A DNA stretch of 64,000 bases from NCBI GenBank assembly GCA_022843805.1, contig JALHMY010000007.1, positions 91,586 through 155,585 of the forward strand. Reading direction: 5' to 3'. Below, in pieces: positions 17,710 through 28,582 of the stretch. The translations under genes were made by a program, and so were the position numbers. The notes beneath the pieces are model-generated. The model was not told the origin of the DNA, did not search any database, and saw nothing but the letters and a program-made list of their open reading frames with translations. This DNA is from Fuerstiella sp. Lineage in GTDB: Bacteria > Planctomycetota > Planctomycetia > Planctomycetales > Planctomycetaceae. The number at the start of each line of letters is the position of its first letter. Position 1 is the first letter of the stretch.

Positions 17710-19176
17710 ATGCGAAATCAGTCTGCTGTAAGGTCGTTGTTTGAGATGTCATATCCGGGTCGCGGGACCGTCATCTATCCGGAATGTGATGTACCCGATA
17801 CCGGACGGCAGTGGGCACCGGAGGCCGCTTTTCTGGCTGACGAGATGCCGGAGCTGCCGGAGATTGCAGAACCGGATGTGGTTCGGCATTTTGTGAATCT
17901 GTCGACATTGAATATGAGTGTGGACTCCCACTTTTATCCGCTGGGAAGCTGCACGATGAAATACAATCCCAAACGTCATGAGCGGCTGGCTCGGCTGGCT
18001 CAGGCCAGTGGCAGTCACCCTTATCAGCCGGAAGATCAGATTCAGGGGTTGTTGAAGATCTTTTTTGAACTGCAGCAGATGCTTGCCGAGATCTCGGGAC
18101 TGCCAGCGGTATCACTGCATCCTGCGGCAGGCGCTCAGGGAGAGCTTGCAGCGCTTCTGACGGCTTCTGCCTGGTTCCGACATCGCGGCGAGCAGCGAAC
18201 ACGTGTTCTGTTTCCTGCAAGTGCACATGGAACGAACCCAGCGAGTGCCGCACTTGCCGGATTTGAATGTGTGCAGCTGAAGGCCGGTACCAGTGGTTTT
18301 GTGGACCTGCATGAACTGTCGCAGCAGGTGGATGAACGAACAGCCGTCTTTATGATTACGAATCCGAACACGCTGGGTTTGTTTGAACGGGACATTGCTC
18401 GGATTGCCGACATTCTGCACGCAGCGGGTGGGCTCGTTTACATTGACGGCGCCAACATGAACGCAATTCTTGGCAAGGCACGTCCGGGTGATTTTGGGGG
18501 CGATATGATGCACTACAACGTGCATAAGACGTTTACCGGTCCTCACGGGGCAGGGGGGCCTGGAGCAGGCCCGATTGCCGTTCGGGACTTTCTCGGCGAC
18601 TTTCTGCCATCGCCGGTGGTGAGATTTGACAGCGGTACTAATCGATATGTGCTTCGATCTCCCGCTCATTCAATTGGGCAGGTAAGGACCTTTTTTGGAA
18701 ACGTCGGCATTTTACTCCGGGGATATTTTTACATTCGGACTCTGGGAGCGAAGGGCCTGAGAGAGGCATCGGAGAATGCTGTTCTCAACGCCAACTATCT
18801 GCTCAGCAAAGTCGCTGATGTGCTTGAGATTCCTCATGGCAGACGCTGCATGCATGAATTTGTCGCGAGCGCCCGGCAGATTAAAAACCGACAGGGTGTC
18901 ACGGCGATGGACATCGCCAAAAGGCTGCTCGACTATGGCTATCATGCTCCAACAGTGTATTTTCCTCTTGTTGTTGAAGAAGCTATGATGATGGAGCCGA
19001 CTGAAACAGAGTCTCTGCAGACTCTTGAAGCCTTTGCAAATGCGATACGGCTGATTTGCAGCGAACCTGCTGAACTGGTGAAGGGAGCTCCGCATTCAAC
19101 GCCTGTATGCCGACCGGATGAAGTTGCCGCAGCAAGAAAGCCCGTGCTTTGCTGGTCTGCCCAGCAGCAGGATTGA
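17710..19176 (+). CDS. gcvPB: glycine dehydrogenase (decarboxylating) subunit 2
   Basis: Catalytic PLP-binding half of the glycine cleavage P protein. The PLP lysine lies in HYNVHKTFTGPHGAGGPGAG (about residue 273), with YIDGANMNA before it. FYPLGSCTMKYNP and HPAAGAQGELAAL are strong family blocks. The ATG at 17710 makes the protein begin MRNQSAVRSLFEMSYPGR, where family members usually begin; an in-frame ATG at 17662, 4 bases after the gcvPA stop, is the alternative, and neither has a good ribosome site. About 488 residues. It is probably translated after gcvPA by coupling. Confidence 0.93.
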   Translation: MRNQSAVRSLFEMSYPGRGTVIYPECDVPDTGRQWAPEAAFLADEMPELPEIAEPDVVRHFVNLSTLNMSVDSHFYPLGSCTMKYNPKRHERLARLAQASGSHPYQPEDQIQGLLKIFFELQQMLAEISGLPAVSLHPAAGAQGELAALLTASAWFRHRGEQRTRVLFPASAHGTNPASAALAGFECVQLKAGTSGFVDLHELSQQVDERTAVFMITNPNTLGLFERDIARIADILHAAGGLVYIDGANMNAILGKARPGDFGGDMMHYNVHKTFTGPHGAGGPGAGPIAVRDFLGDFLPSPVVRFDSGTNRYVLRSPAHSIGQVRTFFGNVGILLRGYFYIRTLGAKGLREASENAVLNANYLLSKVADVLEIPHGRRCMHEFVASARQIKNRQGVTAMDIAKRLLDYGYHAPTVYFPLVVEEAMMMEPTETESLQTLEAFANAIRLICSEPAELVKGAPHSTPVCRPDEVAAARKPVLCWSAQQQD

Positions 19177-19190
19177 TTTGAGTACAAAAA

Positions 19191-20141
19191 ATGGACGACA
19201 ACAGCCATTCGGAAGATGTTCGGGGAACAGCGTTGGCCGGTCAGGAGTTTCCTGACTGCACGCAGTATGAGTGTGATCTGTTTGTTGATGGCAGAGCGGG
19301 CAGTGGTGAGCACAACATGGCGGTTGACTCTGCGATGCTCAAAAAAGGGCTGACATCAGACCGTTGTGCCGTGCGAATCTATCGATGGTCGGAACCGACA
19401 GTGTCTGTTGGCTATTTTCAGAAACCGGAAGTTGGCGGCCTTCAGGATTCTGATGGTGGAGGATCGGAAGACAGGGCGTTTGCTTTGCTTCCGCGAGTAC
19501 GGCGCGTTACGGGCGGGGGTGCGATTCTGCATGATCAGGAACTCACCTATTCCTGTGTGGTCCCGGCGACTCATCCGATTCGCCATGATCCCTCTGGACT
19601 GTATCGGCTGATGCATACTGCCATTGTTGAGCTGCTGGGAGAGTGTGGAGTTCGCTGTTGTATGAGATCGGCCGGTCAAGCTTCGTTATCGATGGGCAGA
19701 TTTCCGTCGGACGAATCCCGGTCAGCTGGCGAAGCTCGTGCTGCTGAACAGCAGTCGCCTGGACAGCAATCGACAGGGGATGAGCCGTTTTTGTGTTTTT
19801 TGCGTGCTGACCCAAACGACATTATTTGTGAAGTTGTGGATGAAATTCGTGAGGTTGTTGTTCAGCATAAAATTGTTGGAAGTGCACAAAGGCGTCGCCG
19901 GGGCACGATATTACAGCATGGAAGTATTTTGATTTCAGCGTCACCTCTGACTCCTCAGGTTCCTGGAATCCGTCAGCTGTTTCCGGAGTTTGCAGAGTTG
20001 AAATTTGAGGAGCTCCTGCCCGAACGACTGGCAGGAGCTGTCGCAGGTACTGTGGAAAGGCGCGCCTGTGCGACCGCGATTTTTTCAGAGAAGTCGATCT
20101 TTGATTCGACTGAGCAGAGAAATGCATCAAAATTTGCGTGA
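19191..20141 (+). CDS. lipoate--protein ligase family (LplA/LipM-like)
   Basis: Biotin/lipoate A/B protein ligase fold, 316 residues, which would attach lipoate or octanoate to carrier lysines. GSGEHNMAVDSAM, RIYRWSEPTVSVGYFQ and RRVTGGGAILHDQELTYS are the classic N-terminal motifs, and KIVGSAQRRRRGTILQHGSIL contains the catalytic Lys. Between them is a low-complexity insertion (about residues 160-200). It is 14 bp downstream of gcvPB, so GcvH is its obvious target. It could act as ligase or octanoyltransferase; the sequence alone does not decide. Confidence 0.88.
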   Translation: MDDNSHSEDVRGTALAGQEFPDCTQYECDLFVDGRAGSGEHNMAVDSAMLKKGLTSDRCAVRIYRWSEPTVSVGYFQKPEVGGLQDSDGGGSEDRAFALLPRVRRVTGGGAILHDQELTYSCVVPATHPIRHDPSGLYRLMHTAIVELLGECGVRCCMRSAGQASLSMGRFPSDESRSAGEARAAEQQSPGQQSTGDEPFLCFLRADPNDIICEVVDEIREVVVQHKIVGSAQRRRRGTILQHGSILISASPLTPQVPGIRQLFPEFAELKFEELLPERLAGAVAGTVERRACATAIFSEKSIFDSTEQRNASKFA

Positions 20142-20485
20142 CAAAGTTCCTCAAATACGGATGATTGATCAGATCCCTCGTTTATTACGGAAAAGAGCGG
20201 GCAACAAAATTCGAGGTCCGGGAAGATGGATCTGAAAAAAATGGTCAGTTGGAATTTGGTTTGCTGGTAAATGCTCGTCTATTCCCAGGGAGATCAGAAT
20301 CGACGACATTTACTGTTAAGATGGAAAACTTGCACTTTCATCTTCGCAAATCCTGATCTGGTACTGGAACGCTGCGGGCCCTTGAGTTAAATTCTTCCCA
20401 TTCCGTAAAAAATGGAAATTTTTCGACGAATACGGAATAAGTCCCAACGCGGGGCTGAACGAAAATCTTGCGGAGTTGCTGACTT
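20142..20485. other. intergenic region before FHA gene
   Basis: No gene is supported. A small hairpin, ATTCCGTA at 20400-20407 with TACGGAAT at 20431-20438, lies about 50 bp before the FHA start. No T-run follows it, so it is not a clear terminator. Confidence 0.4.
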
Positions 20486-21352
20486 ATGATCGCGGCTGAA
20501 TTGTCAGTTATTGGAGGCAAGCACGCCGGTCAGGTAATCCCCTTGAACCGACGAAAGTTTCTTATTGGTCGTGAGCAGGATTGTCAGCTGCGCCCCAACA
20601 GTGAAATGGTGAGTCGTCACCACTGCGTCTTTAGCCTCGACGATTTCTCTGTTCGGTTGCGGGATTTGGGCAGTACGAATGGCACGTCCGTTAATGGAAA
20701 TCGAATCCTGAAGGAGACGATTCTGGCTAACGGGGATCACGTGGTTATAGGAAATCTTGAGTTTCTGTTTCGGATACTTCCGGGGGCAGTCACCGATTCG
20801 TCGGTAAGTAATTCCGGGGTGGATCTTCGAACGAAGCCGGAAGACACTCAGGTAACTTCGCAGACGGTGCTTGAGATTCCTGTTTCGCAGCCTGCCACAG
20901 CTACTGCTGAAACACCGTCTCCACTGACGGCGCAGATTCCTGTTACTCCTCCTCCTGCCGTGCCTGCGCCGGCCGGTGCTGATACTGCGATCATGCCAGC
21001 GGGGCAGATGATGCCCGGGCAGTATGGATATCCGCAGATGATGCAGCCGATGCCATATCCGGGCGGAATGTATGGTGGTTATCCATATCAGCAGATGATG
21101 CCTCAGTACGGTCAGATGTATCCGCAGATGATGGCTCCTCCGATGCAGGGTTATCCTGGGCAGGCTCCGGTAGCTCCGGCTTCTGCTTCTGCCAGTCCGG
21201 AAGTGGCGCTTCCTGATCCCGAAAGCACTGGTGCACGAAACGATGTTGCCAAAGGAAGCACAGGATCAAATCCGAAAGATACGGCCAAGCCAACAGGCGC
21301 AGCGGATGCCATCCTTAAGCAGCTTTCCGGGCGTCGTCCTCCTGGTCAGTAG
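20486..21352 (+). CDS. FHA-domain protein with Met/Pro/Tyr-rich tail
   Basis: A 288-residue protein with a forkhead-associated domain that would bind phosphothreonine peptides. The domain (about residues 5-95) has the conserved residues: G-R-E (LIGREQDCQL), S-R-x-H (VSRHHCVF) and LGSTNGTSVNG. After residue 105 it turns into a Pro/Ala linker, then a Met/Gly/Pro/Tyr/Gln-rich segment (about 170-235) built from imperfect Q-M-M-P-x-x-Y-G units, probably disordered. No membrane span. It is probably a phospho-dependent scaffold for Hanks-type kinases; the partner is unknown. The 70-residue gene downstream may be in the same transcript. Confidence 0.85.
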   Translation: MIAAELSVIGGKHAGQVIPLNRRKFLIGREQDCQLRPNSEMVSRHHCVFSLDDFSVRLRDLGSTNGTSVNGNRILKETILANGDHVVIGNLEFLFRILPGAVTDSSVSNSGVDLRTKPEDTQVTSQTVLEIPVSQPATATAETPSPLTAQIPVTPPPAVPAPAGADTAIMPAGQMMPGQYGYPQMMQPMPYPGGMYGGYPYQQMMPQYGQMYPQMMAPPMQGYPGQAPVAPASASASPEVALPDPESTGARNDVAKGSTGSNPKDTAKPTGAADAILKQLSGRRPPGQ

Positions 21353-21463
21353 CTGTGTTTGAATGTTGCAGGCATCTGTAGATTTCATGGCTGTGACGGT
21401 CGGGCATGTCGGGTATTGAACCCCCTTCTGGCGGCTGGTCCCTGGACAAAGAAGAGTTTGGCT

Positions 21464-21676
21464 ATGGCGGATGCTCCTTCTGACACTCAGAGAAAGTATC
21501 GTGAGTTTCTGGAATTGCTCCCATTGACCCTGTCACTGGCTGGTTTGCCGCACAGTGACCACGGTCGTTATTTCACAGCGGAGCAGATTGAATCGCGATT
21601 ATTTACGATTAAGCATGCTTACAAGGCTGCTCGCCAGGTGGCTCGAGAGTGTATTCAGGGCGGCTCGGGGTCCTGA
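21464..21676 (+). CDS. small conserved-looking hypothetical protein
   Basis: A 70-residue acidic-to-neutral cytosolic protein with no recognised domain: MADAPSDTQRKYREFLELLP, then LAGLPHSDHGRYFTAEQIE and a helical C-terminus (AYKAARQVARECIQ). ATG 21464 is chosen because AAGAAGAG precedes it by about 9 bases; the frame is open upstream to 21359 but that part is feature-less. The codon pattern and predicted helices look like a real gene. I recall similar short planctomycete proteins but cannot verify this. It lies between the FHA gene and the nusA leader. Confidence 0.6.
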   Translation: MADAPSDTQRKYREFLELLPLTLSLAGLPHSDHGRYFTAEQIESRLFTIKHAYKAARQVARECIQGGSGS

Positions 21677-22129
21677 TGGCGGTTTTCCGGGATGGCTGAA
21701 TTTCAAAATTTAGCTATTTTGCCAATCTGGCGGCTTTCAGGCCTTCGCATCGCAGCAGACTCTATCCGAATGCCGATACAGACCGGCTGAGAAGCTTGAC
21801 ACCTTGCCTGCTGGCCAGTATTTTCTGCCGGTATTGTTTTGTGTTGAGTGTTTTGCGAGCGGTGATGCTTCTCGCGAGAGCTCCAGTTTCCACTGTTGGT
21901 TTTATCAATACCGCGTTCGAGGAACCTGAAATGGGCAAGATTTAGGTCTTTCTCCATTTCCCGAATTCTCTTTCCGATGGGCAGTTGGTTTTGTGCGTAA
22001 GCGCAGGCGACTGGTTGCGGTGGGGGGGTTTGAGAAAGCAGGTTTTTTGGCAGAATACTGCCAGTCGCGAAAAGTGGGACTTGCTCCCGCTTTTTTTTAT
22101 AGATACTTCGAGCAACTGAATGACCTGTT
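21677..22129 (+). promoter_or_regulatory. 450-nt structured leader upstream of nusA
   Basis: No rimP or other gene sits before nusA here. The region ends in an 8-bp pairing, GCGACTGG (22007-22014) with CCAGTCGC (22061-22068), followed at once by a terminator hairpin with eight T (22073-22098). The nusA start is 31 bases further on. This is the layout of an attenuated leader; NusA autoregulates its operon by termination in E. coli. Here the regulatory role is inferred. A separate small RNA ending at this terminator is the alternative. Confidence 0.45.
22073..22098 (+). terminator. rho-independent terminator/attenuator before nusA
   Basis: Stem AGTGGGA (22073-22079) pairs with TCCCGCT (22085-22091) around a five-base loop, with one G-U pair, and runs into a tract of eight T (22091-22098). 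It is 31 bases upstream of the nusA ATG. Confidence 0.7.
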
Positions 22130-23599
<1,470 letters not shown>

Positions 23600-23863
23600 T
23601 GCTGAGGAGAGTGTCTTCAATACCTGGAATTTGTAGTCGCGGATCTGGATCGTGTTGCACGGATTAAAGTGCAGTTTGCTTTTTCTTCGCAGAAACTGAA
23701 GGATGAAACTGGTCGAAGGACCAGAGTCATTGGATGAAGCCGGCCGGTTTCAGTTTGTTTCTGCATTTGCCAGTCAAGTCTGGTTAATGACTGGTAAAGT
23801 TCTGAGCCTGTTTGCAGTGCATCATCCGGATGTTCGACACTGCCAGGCCTAAGGGGTTAAGTT

Positions 23864-26716
23864 TTGAAAATACGTATCTTTGCCCTTGCGAGAGACCTTG
23901 GTCTGGACAGCAAGGTATTGATCGATATTTGCGAGGAAGCGGGCGTAAAACTGCGCAACGCACTGGCCACGATTTCTGAAGAAGAGCGTGATCAGGTTGT
24001 CGACTTTATCAAAAGGAGGCAATCGTCCCCGGCATCTGAAGCTGCGAGGGAGGAGCTGACGCCAAGTCGCGAGCCGGTGCCTGATTTGGGAAAGGTGCGT
24101 CCGATCAAGTCGATGCCGCCTCGTCCCCAGCATGGTGTCCGCTCGGACGCGGATCATGTCGCGGAGACGGTAGCTCCGGTGGAGCCCGAGGTAGTGATGC
24201 CGGTGCAGGCAGAAGAGCCGATTGTCCCGGAGGTAGTTGCGACAATTGCTGTCGCTCCGGTGGCCGCTCCTGCTCCCGCCCCGATTGTCGCACCTGCTGA
24301 GATCGAGATTCCCGAGCCAGTTGCCGTGGCCGAAGTGGCTAAGCCGGAGCCGGTTGTTGCTGAGGTTGAGCCGGAACCTGCTGACGAGGCAGATCCTGTT
24401 CAGGAGATTGAGACAAGTACAGGAGTTCCGCAAATCGTTCAGGAAACTGTGGCTGAAGTTGTTCGAGAAGTGCAGCCGATCGCTCGTGCTGGTGTGTCCC
24501 CCCAGCCTGCAGAGGGAATGCGGCGTCCAAAAATGCAGCCGATGCGGGAAATGCGGCCAATTGGGTCGGTGAAGGATCGTGAGCAGGCTCAGGCGAAGGC
24601 TCCGCAGCAAAAGGGTAAGCCTGCTTCAAGGCCCATTGTGGCGGCACCGCCGACTTACACGCCTCCGGTTACGAAGAAACCCAAGGTTCGTGAAGAGAAG
24701 GCTCAGAAGCCGGATATGGCGCTGGCCGATATCGTGGATCGTCGGAGTCCGCTGGCCGATCAGATGCGTCAGCTGAAGATGGCGCGTGAGGTTCAGGAGG
24801 GTGGCGACCAGCTGACCGATTCTCAGAAGGCTGCGAAGGAGAAAACTCGTCGTGGCTCACTGCTGAAAGAGCTGCGGGAGTCGCGTGAGGCGGAGCGTCA
24901 GGCGAAGAAGATGAAGCGAAAGCGGCGTTCTGGTCATGCAGACCTGAAAACCGCTGCTCAGATTTCATTCCCAATCACAGTGCGTGCTCTGTCGGAAGCG
25001 ATCGGACGTCCTGCCAGAGCGATTCTTAGTATTCTGCTGAAGGCCGGTCGAATGCTGACAATCAACGATGAGCTGACGGAAGAGATCGCGATGGAGGTTG
25101 CTCTGGAGCTTGGCGTGGATCTTGAAGTCAAGCACGGGCGTGATATTGAAGCGGAACTGCTTGCGTCTCTGGACCATGAAGATCCGCCGGAGAAAATGGT
25201 CAGTCGGCCCCCAATTATTACGATTCTTGGGCACGTCGACCATGGAAAGACAACACTCGTCGACAAGATCCGCAATGCGAATGTGGCGGCTGGAGAAGCG
25301 GGCGGGATTACTCAGCATATCGCCGCTTATCAGGTGAATCACGAGGGATACAGTCTGACATTTGTGGATACGCCGGGGCACGCTGCGTTCGGGGAAATGC
25401 GTTCTCGCGGTGCCAATGTAACGGATATCATTGTACTTGTGGTGGCCGCCGACGACGGTGTTATGCCTCAGACGATCGAATGCATCAGCCATGCGAAGAA
25501 TGCAGGCGTGCCGATCGTGGTGGCTCTGAACAAAATTGACCTTCCGGGGATCGATGAGCAGCGTATTCTTCAGCAACTCGCCCAGCATGAATTGCTGCCC
25601 GCAGAATGGGGCGGTGAATATGAAGTTGTACGAACTTCCGGTGCCACCGGGAAGGGTGTTGATAAGCTGCTTGAAACCTTGCTGCTGACCGCGGAACTTC
25701 ATGAACTGCAGGCAAATCCTGAACGTGAGGCTCTGGGTGTCTGTCTGGAAGCATTCCGCGACGAAGGCCGCGGGGTTCTTGCATGGCTCATTGTCCAGAA
25801 GGGCACTCTGAAGGTTGGCGATATTGTTCTTTGCGGCAGTTCTTATGGTCGAATTCGTGCGATTTACAACGATCGTGATGAAGAAATTCAGGAAGCCGGA
25901 CCTTCAATGCCGGTGAAAGTGGCCGGGCTGAATGAAGTGCCAGGCGCCGGCGATCATTTCTTCGTGATGAAAGACGTGGAGGAGGCTCGGGAAACAGCAT
26001 CCAATCGTCTTCACGAAGGTCGCACCGAAACGCTGTCTCGAAAAGGTCAGCCACGAACTCTGGAAGATATTCTCAATTCAGCTCGTGAAGGTGAGGGAAT
26101 TCAGGAACTGCCGCTGATTCTGAAAGCGGATACTCCAGGATCTCTCGAAGCACTTCGAGGCGAGATCAACAAGTTTGAACATCCGGAAGTGAAAGTCTCC
26201 ATCATTCATGAGGGGATCGGAGGCGTTAACGAAAGTGACGTTTACCTCGCGAGTGCCGCGGATGCCATTATTGTCGCGTTCCATGTCATTGCAGAAGATC
26301 GTGCCCAGGCACTGGCTGAACGTGAAGGTGTGGATGTTCGACGCTACAACATCATTTACGAGGTGACTGAACATATTCGCCTGGCTCTGCAGGGGCTGCT
26401 TCGGCCGGAAAAAGTTCAGGTGGCGACAGGGCGGGCAATTGTGCTGCGGACTTTCCAGATCAGTCGATTTGGTACGATTGCCGGTTGCCGTGTACTGAAT
26501 GGAACCATTTCCAGAGACAATCGAGTGCATGTCATTCGTGATCAGAAAGTTCTGAACGATTACCGCATCGGGTCGCTGAAACGGGAAAAGGATGACGCTA
26601 AAGAAGTCCGTGATGGTATGGAATGTGGGATTCGACTGGACGGCTTCAATGACATCAAGGAAGGTGACCTTCTGGAAGCCTATCGCGTTGATGAAGTGAA
26701 GAGGACTCTGAATTAA
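23864..26716 (+). CDS. infB: translation initiation factor IF-2
   Basis: GTPase that places initiator tRNA on the 30S subunit. 950 residues. IF2_N begins [20 protein letters not shown] (2-50), then a long Val/Pro/Glu/Ala-rich linker (about 60-280) and a basic segment; the second IF2_N is near 365-420; the G domain has GHVDHGKTT (about 456), DTPGHAAF (G3) and NKIDL (G4), followed by domains II-IV ending near 948. The start is TTG with AAGGGG about 8 bases upstream, and the product then begins exactly at the conserved first helix. It lies in the nusA-infB-rbfA operon. Confidence 0.97.
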   Translation: MKIRIFALARDLGLDSKVLIDICEEAGVKLRNALATISEEERDQVVDFIKRRQSSPASEAAREELTPSREPVPDLGKVRPIKSMPPRPQHGVRSDADHVAETVAPVEPEVVMPVQAEEPIVPEVVATIAVAPVAAPAPAPIVAPAEIEIPEPVAVAEVAKPEPVVAEVEPEPADEADPVQEIETSTGVPQIVQETVAEVVREVQPIARAGVSPQPAEGMRRPKMQPMREMRPIGSVKDREQAQAKAPQQKGKPASRPIVAAPPTYTPPVTKKPKVREEKAQKPDMALADIVDRRSPLADQMRQLKMAREVQEGGDQLTDSQKAAKEKTRRGSLLKELRESREAERQAKKMKRKRRSGHADLKTAAQISFPITVRALSEAIGRPARAILSILLKAGRMLTINDELTEEIAMEVALELGVDLEVKHGRDIEAELLASLDHEDPPEKMVSRPPIITILGHVDHGKTTLVDKIRNANVAAGEAGGITQHIAAYQVNHEGYSLTFVDTPGHAAFGEMRSRGANVTDIIVLVVAADDGVMPQTIECISHAKNAGVPIVVALNKIDLPGIDEQRILQQLAQHELLPAEWGGEYEVVRTSGATGKGVDKLLETLLLTAELHELQANPEREALGVCLEAFRDEGRGVLAWLIVQKGTLKVGDIVLCGSSYGRIRAIYNDRDEEIQEAGPSMPVKVAGLNEVPGAGDHFFVMKDVEEARETASNRLHEGRTETLSRKGQPRTLEDILNSAREGEGIQELPLILKADTPGSLEALRGEINKFEHPEVKVSIIHEGIGGVNESDVYLASAADAIIVAFHVIAEDRAQALAEREGVDVRRYNIIYEVTEHIRLALQGLLRPEKVQVATGRAIVLRTFQISRFGTIAGCRVLNGTISRDNRVHVIRDQKVLNDYRIGSLKREKDDAKEVRDGMECGIRLDGFNDIKEGDLLEAYRVDEVKRTLN

Positions 26717-26820
26717 GTTCTGTCAGCGATGAAACAGTGCCGCAATGTTGCGGCACACGACATCAGGATTGTGTTCAGTTCTCGTTAACTTGTGGAAAAA
26801 CGTCACAGAAAGCAGACACC

Positions 26821-27252
26821 ATGTCAACTCGCCGCACGGCCCGAGTGGCCTCCGTAGTGCGAGAGGTCGTCAGCACCTCGATCCTTCAGGAATTGCGTGA
26901 TCCGCGAATCCGAAATGTGACGGTGCTGGGAGCGGACATCAGCCCGGATCTGCGATATGCGACGGTGCGGATATCAGTGATGGGTGATGAAAAGATCGCA
27001 TCACTGACAATGCACGGTCTGAATTCTGCGAGGGGCTACCTGCAGTCGAAAGTCGCCGAGCGAATTAAGAGCCGATACACTCCGGAACTCCGGTTTCAGC
27101 TGGATCAGGGTGTAAGAAAAATTGCTGAAACGTCTCGAATTCTGCGGGAAGTTCTGCCGGATCAGAATCAATCCGGAGCAGATGATGCCGAAATCGATGA
27201 CACCGAATCAGAAAAACAATGGGTAGCGGAAACTGACAATGCCAACGGCTAA
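26821..27252 (+). CDS. rbfA: 30S ribosome-binding factor A
   Basis: KH-like protein required for 16S rRNA 5'-end maturation and cold adaptation. 143 residues. The ATG at 26821 makes the protein open MSTRRTARVASVVREVVSTSILQELRDPRI, the usual start; the frame extends upstream to 26737 without family similarity. TVLGADISPDLRYATVRISVMGD and GLNSARGYLQSKVAERIKSRYTPELRFQLDQG are the KH core. A 30-residue acidic tail follows, and its last codons overlap the next gene by 14 bases, indicating coupling. Confidence 0.94.
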   Translation: MSTRRTARVASVVREVVSTSILQELRDPRIRNVTVLGADISPDLRYATVRISVMGDEKIASLTMHGLNSARGYLQSKVAERIKSRYTPELRFQLDQGVRKIAETSRILREVLPDQNQSGADDAEIDDTESEKQWVAETDNANG

Positions 27253-28306
27253 GGCCACGAAAGCCAGCGACAAGGCTCTAATATGCCGCAAACTGGTGAC
27301 TGCTCTCCAGAAAATGTACGGGAAATCCGTTCCGAGGATCGAGTTGCCGGTTCTGGAAACCTTCCTGTTTGCGATTTGTCTGGAAGACAATGGCTGGGAT
27401 GCGGCGGAAGCTGGTTATAAGCGTCTCATCAGCTCGTACTTCGATCTGAACGAAATACGTGTCAGTTCTGTCACCGAACTGGAGCGAATTCTGGCTCCTT
27501 TGAAACAGGCAGACTGGAAAGGGCTCCGAATCCGTTCGGTTCTCCGCTATGTGTTTGAATCGACCTATTCATTCGACTTCGAAAAATTCCGTCGCCAGAC
27601 TCAGGAAGTCGCAGTCAAAACGCTGAAAAAGGTCAATGACCTTTCTCCTTTTGTTCGCGACTTTGCCCTCCAGCAACTGCTCGGAAGCCATATCATTTGT
27701 CTTGATCAGTCGATGCTCGCAGCCAGCCACTGGCTGGGATTGGTCCCGGAAGAGGACGATGCTGATGCGGCTGGTGAATTTCTGAAGAATGGACTGAAAA
27801 AGTCAGAAGTCGCTGAGTTTTGTCACCTTCTGAGGTGTTTGGCGACAGATGATAAATACATCGATCGGTTTAGGGAGTCTGTCGACGCGCCACTGGAAAT
27901 GAGTGATGTCGTTGAAAGGCTGGCTGAGCTGCAGAACCCTCCAAAGAAGAAGGCTGCAAAGACACCGGAAAAAGCCTCTGAAGCGGCCGCGGCCGTTTCA
28001 AAAAATTCAAAAGCAGCTAAACCGGCTGTCAGCAAGGCAGTGCCTGCAGAGGCTCCCGCCAAAACGGTGGAAAAAACTGATCGAAAGTCTGAAAAATCAG
28101 CGGTTCGCAAGTCTGCATCGTCTCCTGCTCCTGCTCCTGCCCCGCCGTCGAATTCCCAGAAAACTGCTTCCGCAAAGCCGTCCGCACCGGGCAAAAAAGA
28201 CCGTCCGGCCGCAAAAAGTGATGCTGGTTCAAAAAAGTCGGCTGCGAATGGTAAACCGGCCGACCGGAAACACGACGTTCCAAAGGCCGGTCAAAAGAAG
28301 AAGTGA
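27239..28306 (+). CDS. degenerate HhH-GPD (endonuclease III-like) protein with Lys/Ala/Pro-rich tail
   Basis: 355 residues in two parts. Residues 15-215 are helical and resemble the HhH-GPD glycosylase fold: LETFLFAICLEDNGWDAAEAGYKRL, then SYFDLNEIRVSSVTELERIL, and HIICLDQSMLAASHWLGL, which aligns with the endonuclease III strand bearing the catalytic Asp (here Asp156). The helix-hairpin-helix G-V-G-R-K is replaced by S-P-F-V-R-D, so the catalytic Lys is lost and the iron-sulfur cysteines are absent. Residues 235-355 are a Lys/Ala/Pro/Ser tail like histone H1 or other nucleic-acid-binding tails. It overlaps rbfA by 14 bases. It is probably a non-enzymatic DNA- or RNA-binding protein; this is inference from motifs. 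Confidence 0.65.
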   Translation: MPTAKATKASDKALICRKLVTALQKMYGKSVPRIELPVLETFLFAICLEDNGWDAAEAGYKRLISSYFDLNEIRVSSVTELERILAPLKQADWKGLRIRSVLRYVFESTYSFDFEKFRRQTQEVAVKTLKKVNDLSPFVRDFALQQLLGSHIICLDQSMLAASHWLGLVPEEDDADAAGEFLKNGLKKSEVAEFCHLLRCLATDDKYIDRFRESVDAPLEMSDVVERLAELQNPPKKKAAKTPEKASEAAAAVSKNSKAAKPAVSKAVPAEAPAKTVEKTDRKSEKSAVRKSASSPAPAPAPPSNSQKTASAKPSAPGKKDRPAAKSDAGSKKSAANGKPADRKHDVPKAGQKKK

Positions 28307-28582
28307 CGGTCTTTTGCAAACGACACGATCACCTCGTGTCCTGTCAAGCCGGGTCTCTGGTGAGTTTTCCCGGGTGAACATGAATCGGATTCGTCATTCC
28401 TGACTCCTCTGGCAGTGCTGCTGAACCCGTTGTTCGCGATTATTGTTCGGTGATCACTTGCTGCCGATTTTCAGGCGGAAACCCGGCTGGGCTCGACACT
28501 TTGGCAGAATGGACAAATAATATCACCGTTGGGCGTCCTTTTTTGACTATGGTGATTTTGTTTACCCGATGAGCCACTTCCT

